Assembly (NCBI GenBank): GCA_004802705.1 | Contig: SGPL01000149.1 | Span: 1 to 61,772, forward strand | Origin: Bondarzewia mesenterica | Taxonomy: Eukaryota > Basidiomycota > Agaricomycetes > Russulales > Bondarzewiaceae | Direction of reading: 5' to 3' | Length of the DNA: 61,772 nucleotides | Part shown: positions 37,431 to 50,140 of the stretch, piece by piece | How positions within the stretch are numbered: position 1 is the first letter of the stretch | Layout of the letters: each line of letters starts with the position of its first letter | Made by a program: the position numbers and the translations under genes | Notes under the pieces: model-generated | The model's input: the letters and a program-made list of their open reading frames with translations, nothing else | Told to the model about the DNA's origin: nothing | Databases searched by the model: none

Positions 37431-38519
37431 TTTATTAGCACCTTCGAATTGTCTCCAGTTCACTGCTTCTATTGCCAGAAGACTAGACACTTCACCCAGC
37501 AATGCCCAGAAAGGAGTTAACTTTATAAAGGGAACTTTAAATGACCCATCAGGAATCAAACTATAAAAATAACCAAGGAAGCAGAAGAAGATACCAATTA
37601 CACAAACCAATTTAAGAGCCTCATGCAAGAAGCCACCTCAAAAAACCTTAACAGCATATGCATGCTAATTGAAGAAGAAGGTCTGCCCCCTTTGGATTTT
37701 TAGAATGCTCTTTATTAGTGACAAATAAAGGGCTGTAGTTATCCCTAAATAGATTTAAAGTATTGACCATAGACATTCTAGATGTGATGTATATTTCTAT
37801 AAATCAAACAAATGGTGCACCATCACTTCAGATCCATGTGAATCTAAATTAGAATGACTGAAGCATTGCAGAAACCACATTAGTTAATAGCAGTTGTACA
37901 GGGCTCTTCATTGACCAACATTTTATCAGGAAAAATCAAATTCTGACTTACTAAATTCCCTATCTGATTTCCCTCATAAATGCAAATGAGACCAAAAACT
38001 TTACTGAAGATATCACTCACAGCATCCACATCACTATATAGATCCTCAGTATCTGTGGTGAGTATCATGAGAAAAAGGCATAATTCTATGTGGTAGATAC
38101 CAGCCACCACTAGACCACCTTGGGAACTAATTAAATAATTAAACACAACCTAAATATCGACTGACAATGATATCATCTCACTTTAGCTAAATGCAAAAAC
38201 TATGTCATCTACAAAGGACCTATCATGGCAATTGCCTTAGCACATCTAAAACAGGAATGTAGCATATGCAACATGCTTGCCACTACTCCAAGTTTGCTAA
38301 AAGAAACCACAAAGCTAAAGATATGAACACTCACAAAAAAACCACCTACACTAAAGGAATTATAGTCTAAAGTCTAATCATCAGAAGTTGAGGACACGCT
38401 CAATAATTACTAAGCTACACTCTATGTAGAAGGGCATGAATACTACTATCAAACAATCTATGCATGTGCCATGCCTACAGTATTCTAATAACTGATAAAC
38501 TCAACAGCATCTATACTTA

Positions 38520-39400
38520 AAAAGATGTTTGATGAATTTGTCCCCCCAGAATACAAAAAGTACCAAAAGGTCTTTGAAAAAAAGGCATCAGAATGATTCC
38601 CAATCAAATATAAATAAAATGATGTGATCAATCTCATTCCAAATTGGACAAAATTCTGCCATTGCAAAATCTACTCCTTATCTCCCTAGGAACAGGTCGA
38701 GCTCAACACATTCATCAAGGAATACCTTCAAAAAAGGTTACATTTGGCCATCCAAATTAGAATTTATGTTACTATTCTTTTTAGATCTAAGAAAGGATCA
38801 GACGCTCTCTGACTCATTCAAGACTATCGCTACCTGAACTTTCAAATGATCAAAAATAAATATCCACTGCTGAGAATCCTAGATTTTATCGACAAACTCA
38901 AAGGAGCTAAGATCTTCTCTAAGCTCAACCTTCAATAAAGATACAATAATGTCTAAATTAAGGATGGCAATCAATAGAAGGCTATTTTTAAAACTAATCA
39001 TAGATTATTTGAACTAATAGTTATGTTGTTTAGTCTCACCAACTCCTCGGCCACTTTTTAAGTTATGATGAACACACTATTCTAAGACCTCATTGATGAA
39101 AGACTGTTATCATCTACATAGATGATATCCTCATCTTCACAGATAACTTTAATCAACATTAGTGAATCCTTCATCAGATCTTAAAAACACTCTAAGACAA
39201 TGACCTCTTTCTAAAACTGAAGAAATGTATCTTCGAAACATCTAAAGTTAAATATCTCAGAGTTATCATTTCACATAAAAAAATCAAGATGGACCTAGTC
39301 AAGATTGACAGAATTACCAAATGGCCAACACCCACTAAAGTCAAAGAAGTTTAATCCTTTTTAGGATTCAGAAACTTTTATCACTGGTTTATCAAAGATT
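38520..39400 (+). pseudogene. Gypsy reverse transcriptase relic
   Basis: Motifs in order are [52 protein letters not shown] with TNSSATF, then (after a frameshift) YIDDILIF at 39115-39138 and KYLRVIISHKKI. Family-standard Trp residues before YNNV and after the acidic GN/GD are stops (TAA, TAG), and one Arg is His, all explained by transitions. Confidence 0.88.
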
Positions 39401-39519
39401 ACTCCAAGGTAGCTAAACTACTGTTTGATCTCATCCAAAAGACATGCAACTAAGATTGGACCCCAGCATGTCAAAAGGCCTTTTAAAAACTCAAAGATAG
39501 ATTTACCTTATCCCTCATG

Positions 39520-39830
39520 CTAAAAATATCAGATCCAGATCTATCCTTCTAAATTAAATGCAATGTATTAGACTTTACTACTAGTGTGGTCCTCACATAG
39601 CCACATGACAACTGATGGCACCTAATTGCATATTTATCGAAATCACTTACAGAACCTAAGCACAATTACAACATATTCAATACAGAGCTATTAGCAATCA
39701 TTTGAGCACTCAAAGCATGGTGACACTATTTTGAAGGGTGCAAATATATTATTGAGGTCTAGACTGATCACAAGAACTTAAAATACTTCTAGAAGGCATA
39801 AAAGCTAAATCACTAATAAGCCTACTGATC
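39520..39830 (+). pseudogene. Gypsy RNase H relic
   Basis: The text LIAYLSKSLTEPKHNYNIFN, then TELLAII.ALKAW.HYFEGC and TDHKNLKYF is the standard RNase H domain that follows gypsy RT. Trp and Gln codons are stops. Confidence 0.85.
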
Positions 39831-40439
39831 ACAATTCCTCACTCAATTTGACATCTCACTCTAACATTGCCCTAGATGAACCAATAAATCTGATGATCTG
39901 TCGAGATGATCAGACTATAAATAGGGGATGGTTGATGATAACAAAGATTGAATCCTGCTCAAATTTAAAATATTTGCATGAAGCACAAGAATACCAAGGG
40001 CAAAACTTTTTTTTGCATCAGCAACAGAAAGAGGAAGCATTACAGTGATAAGTAACAAGTCACTTAAGAAGCAAATCTAAGAATGCATAGAACAAGATAA
40101 GGAGATAACTGAAGCAATGCAAGAAATCAAGAACTCAGGACTCTGATCACTCACCAAAGGATTCATAGAAGGGAATATCGAAGATGACCTCATCCTATTC
40201 TGGAGAAAACTCTATGTACACAAGGATACAAAACTATAAAGAGATGTCATTAAATTCTATCATAACTCTAAAGCCATAGAATATCCTAACAGATGAAAAA
40301 CTCTAGAACTGGTCTAACGGGACTACTGATGGCTAGAAATGTTTATCTTTATTAGAAACTTTATTGATGGTTGCACCACCTATCAGACAATCAAAAATAT
40401 CACCTCACCAGATCACACTCCCCTCTAACCAACAAAAAT

Positions 40440-41050
40440 CTTTAAATGACCTTTTCAGAGTATCATCATGGACTTTATCATAGATTTACCTAAAATTGAT
40501 AGCTTCATGCAATACATGTTGCAACAGATTAACTCACCAAAATAGCAGTCATCACTCCATGCAACATATTGATCGATGCAACTAAGACAGCTAAACTTCT
40601 CATAGACACCGTATGATGAAGATATGGTTTACTAGACAAAATTATCTCTGATTGAGGACCCCAGTTCACATCAAAAGTCATGATGGCAATCTATAATTAA
40701 TTCAGAATCAAGGCCACTCTCAGCACAGCCTTTCACCTTCAATTGAACAGAGTCACAGAATAGGTCAATCAAAAACTAGAGCAATACCTTTGAGCTTTCT
40801 GTATTAAAGCACAAGATAACTGGCTTAGCTTTCTCTTATATGCCAAATTTNTGCATAGCAACCACATGCATGTGACTACAAAAAAGACCCCTTTTAAACT
40901 CCTTCATGGATTTCAGGCCAAGGCTTATCTTACGATCAAACTAGATAAATGAGTCCTAGGCTCCAATGAGTAGCTCAACAATCTGATCAAAGCACGAGAA
41001 AAAGCCAAGGCTAACATAGCTGAGACCTTAAACATATACACTACCTTACT
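40440..41050 (+). pseudogene. Gypsy integrase relic
   Basis: SIIMDFIIDLPKIDS gives the first Asp of the DDE core. A decayed IADRGPQF-like region is at about 40650, and LNRVTE.VNQKLEQYL then DNWLSFL follow. The tail KTPFKLLHGFQ and NLIKAREKAKANIAE is the usual C-terminal linker. One N base occurs at 40851. Confidence 0.8.
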
Positions 41051-41479
41051 TTATAATCTACTGACAATACAATTGAGTTGACTATCATACACACTTACTC
41101 TTAGACCCATATCAAGCTGACTGCTATGTGCTTTCCCTTCTTAAACCCTTCATTCTAAATAGCCTATTATTCACACCAATAATCATAAAAAGGAATTATT
41201 TTTAATTTACACCTTCAAAAGAATCTGCATGCTTAGCAGTCAAAGACCTTTTGAGTATTTTAAAACTACTACATGCAAATTAAAAAAAGCTACAAGTTTT
41301 TCTTATTTAAGAATAATAACATCCTACAAAGACAGTTGTACATAGTGTAAATGTTTTTATATATGTATATAACTAAATATTAGTTAATGCTATAATAGGC
41401 AGTAGCATTAAATACTGTAGTATACTAGGGAAAGAGCATGCATATGGTAAAATGACTTACAAATTGGGTGCATATTTTT

Positions 41480-43080
41480 TATCGAAGACTAAGATTACTT
41501 AATAAGAAGTTATGCTCAATTTAGCTAAGGTAGAGTTAAAATGTGCTAAATTGAGGATTTTAAAAGATAAAAAAGCACACAGTGAGAGATAACTAATAGA
41601 AAGGGGAGATATAAAAGATAAAAGCATTAACATAGTAGATAATGACAATAATGAGCTATATAATACACATTTTTATATATGTTCATTATATATCTCAATT
41701 ATCTTATGCTTCTAAGTGCTTTTAGTCTGATCAGCTATAATCTTGACTTTACTTAGTAAATCTAGATATCAAGTAGTTCTTTAGCAGACTCTTGCTCATA
41801 TTTTTAAAATTTATTTAAAGATTTTAGATAATCTATGATTATTTGCTTGAGGTTTAAGCTCTTTAAGACATGTAAGAGTATCACAAGTTGCTGCAAGTAG
41901 GATATCATGTATAAGCTCTTTTTGCATTCATTCATAGATATAAAATATTAATCATATTAATATAGTGAATTAGATATCAATAATTTAAAATAGTGCATGA
42001 GACTTATCGAACTTTAGCTTTTAAAGCTTATTAACTACAAGTAGCTCAAGCAAACCATTGAGCTGTCTCATGTTTAGCTTATGAAAGCTTGAGATCATTG
42101 TAGTAAAAAATATGTTCTCATATAAAAAAATGTTTCACATATAGAGGGTTCTGAATTGTAATGAATATAGCTCTAGATGAATGTGTACTACACTTTTTAC
42201 TAAAAAATCTATGAATTATTACTCATAAGTGATACAACCTAAAGAGTAGAAAAAAAGAGCATACTAATCGATGTTTATATCAAAAATTAAACTACATGAA
42301 AAGAAAATAAAGTGGTAGTTACACATGATAGTATTAATAACCCCGACCTTTTCAGTATCTGTGCCTTATTGTCAAGCTATTTTTATGTGAAGTAATTATT
42401 AGATCTACTGATTCAATATATCCTTTGATAGTCTTGAGCCATTCTGTTTGTGAGATTAGTGATGAAAAGTTATGATCACCTTTCTTTTATTAATGCTTGC
42501 ATTTTTTTATACTTTCTAAGTCACTGAAGAAAGCATTATATTAACTTCTGTAAAGAGTAATATGATATGAGTTTAGTAGAGTATCATTTTTTTGAAGCTC
42601 AAAAAGGCTCATTTTAATTTATATAGTAAGCTTGAATAACTAAAATGCTGACAACAAGATTTATAAAGATCAAGAAGAGTGCTCAAAGGATAGCTCTTTT
42701 AGCATTTAGGGCAAAGCATGAAATAAATAATAATATCATCAGAATTGACTCCACATTTTTTCTCAAGTGTTCTTAGCCTCAAAGCTATGTCTTTAAGGTC
42801 AGATTCTTGAGTTTTGATCACTCGTAAGTTATTAATATTTCAAAGTAATATATGCATAGTAGTATATTAAGCAACAAGATTATTTTTAGTTTGAGTATGT
42901 ATTATATTATAAAATACAGCATTTACAAATACATATATATAAGTATTAAAAATAGCTGAGTATTCTGAAAAAATAAGTGGGATAATACTAGCTGAGTCAT
43001 TATCTGAGTCATTATCATCACTAGCAAGGGCCTTAGACACTTGCCCATAGTTATCATCATACACATATATATCAGTATCA
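41480..43080 (-). pseudogene. Possible Tnp2-type DNA transposase relic
   Basis: Minus-strand text shows CGVNSDDIIIYFMLCPKC followed by a decayed Trp and SYPL. Farther on it shows FDINID with SLGCITYE, QLNGLLELLV and ILLAATCDTLTCLKEL. The order (zinc-ribbon-like CPKC, INVDW-like strand, ENIFL...LN.LLEPLV, then CD.PA.RK-like block) is what I expect of the Tnp2-like transposases common in Agaricomycetes, usually linked to CACTA elements. The identification is by pattern only. No terminal repeats were found. Confidence 0.45.
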
Positions 43081-44559
43081 TTGAGTTAAAATAAAGAATT
43101 TTATTTTAAATTAATTTACTATTCAATAATATCATCCTCATCGTCTTTAGTATAAGCCTCTTTATTTGCAGCATAATTAGCCATCCATTTATCAAATATC
43201 TTGAGTTTAATATGCTTTTTTGGCTAGCATTAGTAGCCATCTTTATTAACATCATTCTCTAGAGTATTGAGGTAGTCCTTAGAGTTAAAACTATAATAAA
43301 ATAGCTCAGTATTTATATTGATGAGGTGTATATATAAACAATACTTAGATGAAGTTGTACACTCATCAATTAAATATTAAAATTTAATCTACAAGAAGTT
43401 TGATAGTTTATTCTGTTTATCATCAGAGTTTAAAAATAGTAGTAATGAAGAGGACTGAGATGTCAAGTCTTTATATTTTAAATTCAATCTTAAAGTAGAA
43501 GCCGTAGTAGACAAGCGAGAGCCTGAGATTATAAGGTCAGAAAAGTAATCAGACTTCAAGATTGTCACCTGTTCTAAAAAAGTTTGAGCTTAGAGTAAAT
43601 TCTTAAGATGTTTTTAATATTTGATCTCTCAGAAGATAATTATAAATCAGCAGCAGTAGCTGATACTACTTGGTACTATAAGGATGCAGTAGGTCTACAC
43701 TAAATATATCTACTTATATGCTTTTAAATATTTAGTATTAGATGCAAAAAAATTAAAATATATACCAACTTATTTTTAATTATTTTAGTGTTATTGTAGT
43801 ATCAGATTAAAATCTTCTGGTCAATCAATCATGAAAGGGTCTAATAAAAGAGAGCATGTATAAGCACTATAACTTAAAAAATTAAGTTACAAGTTGAGTT
43901 ACGTAAATATGTATGCAATGTAGTAAGCATTAGTTAGACTAGCTAGCAATTACATTAAGTTTGAGATGTAAGACAGAATAACTAAATAGCGATGATATTA
44001 TAACTAGCAAATATCTAATAGCTAAAGAATAGTTGTAAAATAGTTAAGGATATTAAATCTCAATCAGTTCAATCTAGATAGAATCTAACCTTAATATATA
44101 GTATAAGATCATTTACAACATTTACTTAAAAATACTATAAAAGATGATAATACTATAATAATATAGTACTTTTTACAATAATTATATATGATAAATAATA
44201 CAACTAAAATACAGTGTTAGTGACATCTATTTTAATGCTTTTATATTCTAATCATATAATTTTAGTATAGTTTTTGATATATATATTAATTTATAGATAT
44301 TTTAATCCCATAATTTGAATGTATTTCTTTTATATATTTTTTTACTTCTATACACTTTTATTATTTATTTATTTATAATAGAACTAAGATCTATATATAG
44401 CAATAACTTAAATTTAATTAATAATTTAATTAATATAAGTATATATTTACTTTATCTCAAAAGTTTATAAGATCTCATACTATTAATAATATTATAATTA
44501 GACATAATGTAATTCTATTTTATCTAATCTTATAGTACAAGCTCTTAATAAATACATCT
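43081..44559. other. AT-rich DNA, nothing recognised
   Basis: Probably includes decayed N-terminal sequence of the transposase-like relic to about 43750 (minus). The rest is AT-rich DNA without features that I can support. Confidence 0.4.
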
Positions 44560-45065
44560 ATAATTTAAATTCAAAATTAAAATCAATACAGTATTGACTA
44601 AGATATGGCTAATTTATTGTTATAAATATTTTTAAATTTTTGCAATAATCAAAATAGTTATGCTTTTAAATTAGTTATATTTAATTTTGCTCATTTAGCT
44701 TTATGAGTTTTATTTATAAAGTATTCAATTATGAGTATTATTTTTATATCTCTTATTCTAAAAGCAAAAAGGCAGATGTGTATATTTTTTAAGAGATACT
44801 CAATAGCTCATTATTTAAAATAGTATTTATTGATATTGATGTCACCTTAAAGTTTATTTTTTATTTTAAATAGAATAATTAAAGTTAAATATACTTATAA
44901 TAGGCAATTGACAAAGTCTAATATAACTAATTTAAATGCATAACTGCTCTGATTATTACAGAAAGCTAAAAATACTTACAAAAATATAATATTTTTAAAA
45001 ATAAATTGACTATATCTCAGCCAATACTGTATTGATTATAATTTTGATTATGGATTTATAATTTG
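44560..45065. mobile_element. Long-TIR fold-back element (MITE-like)
   Basis: The left arm (about 44560-44692) and the right arm (about 44912-45065) are inverted copies. Shared blocks in the same order are GTCAATACTGTATTGATT at the outer part, GCATAAC with GATTATT in the middle, and TATAACTAATTTAAA inside. The arms are about 130 bp with transitions and small indels, around a loop of about 220 bp with no coding frame. This is the layout of a non-autonomous fold-back or MITE-type DNA transposon. Exact ends and a target-site duplication could not be fixed. Confidence 0.65.
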
Positions 45066-46500
45066 CTCATCTTTTGCTTGTGCTCGAGACCATCAATACC
45101 ATAGATATGTCGAGCCATTTGGTCAAGGAATTTATGAATTTTAGAAAGACAGTGAGACATACAATTTCATGCTTCATACTTCATGACTAGATTTGAGATT
45201 TAAGATGGATATATTGTGGGAGTATGTGAAGGTGGATTATTTTGTGTTTTTGGATGATGAAAATGAAGAGAAAGAAGAAGAGGATGCACAAGTAAAGGAG
45301 GTAAAAGTGGAGGCAGAGAAGGCAAAAGAGAATTAGCACTCATAGAAGGACTTTATGCATTAGCTTACAATTAGAGATATTACTGCTCTGTCATTGCTCA
45401 TCGTGGTCTCTGTATACATCAGCTTGCTATGCATTTTAAGTATACTTCATTGCTTGTAATGATTTATTTTTGAGCTGTAATGAACGTGATGAATGGATGA
45501 GAATAAGTAATGACAGTGATTATAAAAGAGCAATGATAGTGATGAGTATTAAAAGTGAAGAAATAAACAGCAGTGACAAGTAATGAAAATAACAAAAAAG
45601 AGCCTATAATCTGGAACTCTTGTACTCATCATAATCAGGAGGTGGAAGACTATAGATAGCAGACTGAATAAAATAATGATCTTGAGGGAGATTAGAAATT
45701 ATATACAGATGAATAAACTTGGGTATAGAATTATGATCAAATAACTCTTGCTATCTCTTAACCTGTTAAAAAGTGTGAGGTGAATGTTATCTATCTTTAT
45801 TATTAACAAAACAATTCTCATTGCATCAGGTGACTCCAACACAAAATGAGAATACTGTTGACTCATGACATCCTGCTGACAGATGTACTTCATGAATTTC
45901 CTACCCCATAGTCTAGTCACCTCAATCTCAACTTCTACATCTACTTTGATAGCTACTTTTTCAACCTTATTAATGAAAATAACTTCTACTGTGAAGGCCA
46001 TCTGGTATTCAAACAAGAATAACAAAGATGTAATGAGATCAAAATAGTGGTAGTTTAGCTCAAGGGAGATGGAGAACCTCGATATCAGCTGTCTACATTT
46101 CCAAAATTATATATGAGATGTAATTGATTCGAGATATGCAATAAGATATAAACTGACTTCGTTCTCAAAAGGCCAGGAGGCCTATTCGTACCCTAAAGTA
46201 AATAATGTGAAGGATGTAGAGTGTATAGAGGCTGCAAAGGTGGCCTATGAGCTCTACTTTATAGATGCTTCAATAAGGCATATCTAAAATGCTGCTCATT
46301 CTGACTAGATTAAATAGAAGATAATCTCTCATATTTCCCCTATATTGGAGAATTATAGTGCATAGAAGAACTGACAACGCTTCAAATTCCTCTTGTAGGT
46401 TGGCGGAGTTTTTCTAACAGAACAGATCATTGCCATCAGCTGTATAGAGAATGACAAGCTAGCATTACAATCTTAGCCCTGCCTTCTATATCTAGCTCAT
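45066..46500 (+). pseudogene. Coding relic with acidic tail, unidentified
   Basis: From 45070 the plus strand reads ARDHQYHRYVEPFGQGIYEF, then FKMDILWEYVKVDYFVFLDD, then a Glu/Lys-rich tail ending in TAG at about 45334. A second coherent block at 46130-46480 includes KGQEAYSYPKVNNVKDVECI and TEQIIAISCIENDKLAL. I do not recognise the family, and the two blocks may belong to different genes. Confidence 0.35.
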
Positions 46501-47329
46501 CTGTCCCACCTTTATCTACAATATTTTTTTGATCTTAGTCTTTTTTTATTATCGCCTTTTAATCCTTTTTCAATTGCCCCTAATCTATCGCTTGCTGTGA
46601 ACCCTTAACTGATTAATAGAGCAAGATTCAGCAATAAAGAGAAGCTGACATTATAATATGTCAATTTATTAATTTGTATTCATTTTGTAATAAAAAAATG
46701 CTATACTAGACAAAAGTGAAATAAAAGTTTGAGTTTAAGAGGTGAGCACGATGGCTAGTGAAAGGTTTGGCATTCGTAAGTATAGTATAAATATTATCTA
46801 CCATTTAATAGATTCTCATAGTCTAATTTTTATAATATTTTATCCTCACTATCATGACGCAATGCAAGACTCAATCAATACTATTTGAGAAAGATGTTAA
46901 GGATATAACATTTAAAATCTCATTGTGCAGAGCCTTATATTTATAAGTTGTGGTAAATTCTCAAGTTAATATAGTACAACTCAATTATAAGTAAGTATAA
47001 GAGCTTATTTGTAACAAATTCTCAAGTGCTAAAAGTTAAAAAAACTTATAAGCTGCTATAGTACAGTATAAATATAGAATCTAGTTTAAAGCAGATTTAA
47101 TAATTTTACTCACTAAATTATATTTATGATCAGTTAACTCATTAAGAGCATTAATCAGCTTATTAAAATTTAAGTTTTAAATCCTCAAATTTATTTGCTC
47201 AATATCTTTGAATCTCTTTTTACAATAAAACTACTTAATTATGCATATTATATAATATCTTTGTATAGAGGAATTTGCTACAGCTCTAACTTATTTGAGA
47301 TATTATCTCATAAAAGTGAATTTAATAAT

Positions 47330-47413
47330 TTTGTTTTCAAAAATTTAAAAATATTGTTTATTTTGTACTTTGTTTTCAAAAATTTAAAAATATTGTTTAT
47401 TTTGTACTTTGTT
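47330..47413. repeat. 39-bp tandem duplication
   Basis: Two identical 39-bp units beginning TTTGTTTTCAAAAATTTAAA (47330-47368 and 47369-47407), then six bases of a third. The units show no mismatch, so the duplication is younger than the mutation that scarred the surroundings. Confidence 0.9.
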
Positions 47414-49459
47414 ACAACTAATTATATATTAATGCAAAAAATCAAAAGGTTTGAGCTGTAGCTACCAGCTTATAAATGATGATCTTGAGACTGTTTCATT
47501 TGCTACAAAGTTACATTCAACCTTTTCCTTTAAAGCTGTATCTAGTACTGTAACTCCTCTTCAAAGTAGCTACAATTTAGCCTTTCATATTATCTTTATA
47601 AATTTAAAATCTTAAATAAAGTTTTGTATTTTATTATAATGTACTTAGATTCATTATGCTTTATAAAAAAGGCCTTGAGAAAGATCACATAGACTTTGTC
47701 ATTAATAGTGAATTAAAACTTCTTGGTCTTTATTTAAATTTATTTTATTACTTTTAAGCACCTTTTTACTACTATGATGAATATAATAAGTTTATTTGAA
47801 TAAAGAATAAGATGAAGACATCAGTTGACTTAAGTAGAGGTAAAAATGTATTTAAGATTCTAGTGTTATGCTACTCTATTAAGTCTATAAAACTCACAGA
47901 GAGGTTTAAAGACTTATATTAGTACTCGAGGGTCTGTGTGCTATTATTCATAAGCTAATAACTATAGCTTGAACTTTTTAATTTTTTACATTGATATGCA
48001 ACTAGCTGTAAATGTCAAATGATTGATCTTTCTTATAATAGAGATTTTAGACTTCATCCTCTTTTATAAAAAAGCTTGAAAATGCAAATATATTGTGATA
48101 ATGATGGCTTTACAAAAATTAAATCTTTTAAAAATTAAAGATTTAAACTAAATTATAAAGTGATAGTGTATAATATTAATAATTAGTGTGCAGACTACAC
48201 CTATTTTTATATATCAATTTAATTATTTCTTTTATTTGCTGCTAAGCTTCTAATTTTTAGTTTTAACTTTTATGTCAGCATTTTTGACTATAGTAGCATC
48301 ATATTCTCACTTATTTATAATATGTAGAAGAATATAAAGAACTTTATTTAAGTAATTTATAATATATTTTGTCTCTTCTTAGCTCAAGAGTTTGGCTGAG
48401 ACTCTACAGTCTAAAACTTATTTGATATTAATATAAGACTAGGCTATAAATAAAACTTGTACCCTTCTTCTGTTGTCAAACTGATCAAGCATGACTAATA
48501 TCACTTATGTACTTTAAGACCTTTAATATAGAGCTCAATATTACTGTTAAGATATAACATCATTGTCTAGCGAGTGTATAAGTACAAGAAAAAAAGCTAA
48601 TTTAAACTTATTTTATATAGTTTTATAATATAACTCATCAATAATACTTATAACTAGATATTGTTATATAATATAATAAATATGCATTTAAGCCTAGTCT
48701 GACTTAGCTTAGATCAACTAATATAGTTAATAGATTTTTTGAAGATTGAATTTAGCTCTCTACTTAGTTTATTGAGCCTGATCGTTCTTTATTATAGGCC
48801 ATGATGAACTCAGCTTTATAGGTAAATATGGTTATAGAGTAATATATTATAAAGCTGTTTGAACCCCTTATAATATAAGTAATAAATTAAGTAAATAAAT
48901 ATGTAAATTATTAAACTTACTCATAGATAACTCATAATAAGCTTTAAAATTATAAATTCTAGTATATATAAATAAATAATGTTATAAAAAAAGTTAATTT
49001 CAAAAGCAATATGGTATAAAATATATATAAAAGTAGAATTAATATATAAATAAAAATAAACATATTATTTTACTTATAAGTAATCAACAATATTAATGAT
49101 AACACATTATAAAAAAACAATAAAATTAATTATAAATTTTTTATTAAACTATAATTACTTAATTCAAACTAATAAATAATTATTTAAATATAAATAATAG
49201 ACAAAATTTCTTTTAGCTCTCTTATTCAATGATATTATGCTCTCTCAGACTTTATTATTATTATTGCTCTTATCTTAATATTTTTAATATCTACCTCTCA
49301 TATAATAATGTTATATATATAATAAGCTTAAAGATATTGCATGTGAATGCATTTTATATTAGAACTATAATAAGCTACAGAGACCCATATAAAATTTTGC
49401 TCTCACCCATAGGATATTGGCCTTTTATAGATGATTCCTTTTACAGCATTGTCTGCAAG

Positions 49460-49764
49460 TTTTTATGTAGCATTGTCTGCATTTTCACTGTCAACAATAA
49501 TACTTTTTTTATTTACGAGGTTAGTCATTAATTTTTCATTTCACTTTGATTGATGTATTAAGTATATCAGTGTAATTCATTGTAGAGTAGATTCACATTT
49601 CTGTGAAGTGTGTTTTTATAGTATCATCTGCATTCCTACCATCAACAATAGCACTTTTTTCTGTTTGCAAGATTAGCCATTAATTTTTTATTTCACTCTG
49701 ACTGTTGTGTTAAGTATATCAGTATAGTTCATTGTAGAGTATGTTCTCATTTCTATAGAGTGCA
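49460..49764. repeat. Imperfect tandem duplication, about 153 bp
   Basis: Copy 1 (49460-49612) and copy 2 (49613-49764) share TTTTTAT, TCAACAATA, ATTAATTTTT, TTAAGTATATCAGT and TTCATTGTAGAGTA in order. Most differences are C/T or A/G, as expected if both copies mutated independently by transitions. Confidence 0.85.
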
Positions 49765-50140
49765 TCATTTGTTTACTTATTGCACATGCACACAATAGTC
49801 ACACAACCTTAATGTCAAAGTAAAAGAGACATGTTCGCTAATGTTAACACTATCTATATATAATACAGAAGAAGGAGCTGTAATTAAAGATACTGAAATT
49901 GCCTTTTAGTATTTTTCAGGAAAACAAGTAATCATATAAATAAATAAAAAGGGGCTTAAGTAAAAATACACAAAGTAACAATGTTATTTTATAATAGCAT
50001 ATCATATAAAAGTACATCAAAAGTGATTAAGTAAGAGAAAGAGACAAAAGATTAATACTGCAGTGTAAAAAAAGCCTAATATAATTATCTTATAATAATT
50101 ATCTTACAATAATTACCCCAAGATAACTATTTTAAAGCAA

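Larger units (their letters stand above)
37440..41200 (+). mobile_element. Ty3/gypsy gag-pol relic, plus strand
   Basis: In order on the plus strand: zinc knuckle CFYCQKTRHFTQQC (37464-37505); a decayed protease region (about 37650-38160); RT (38520-39400) with VPPEYKKYQKVFEKKA, DYRYLN, KNKYPLL and the catalytic YIDD at 39115-39126; RNase H (about 39520-39800); a gap; then integrase (40440-41050) with MDFIIDLPKID and later NLIKAREKAKANIAETLN. RT before integrase is the gypsy order. A frameshift near 39100 and many Trp, Gln and Arg stops disable it. LTRs were not found. Confidence 0.88.
46501..50140. other. AT-rich DNA with local duplications
   Basis: No gene recognised. It contains the 39-bp tandem repeat at 47330-47413 and the 153-bp duplication at 49460-49764. 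Open stretches at 47195-47461 and 49229-49531 are Ile/Leu/Tyr/Phe-rich and look compositional. Confidence 0.5.
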
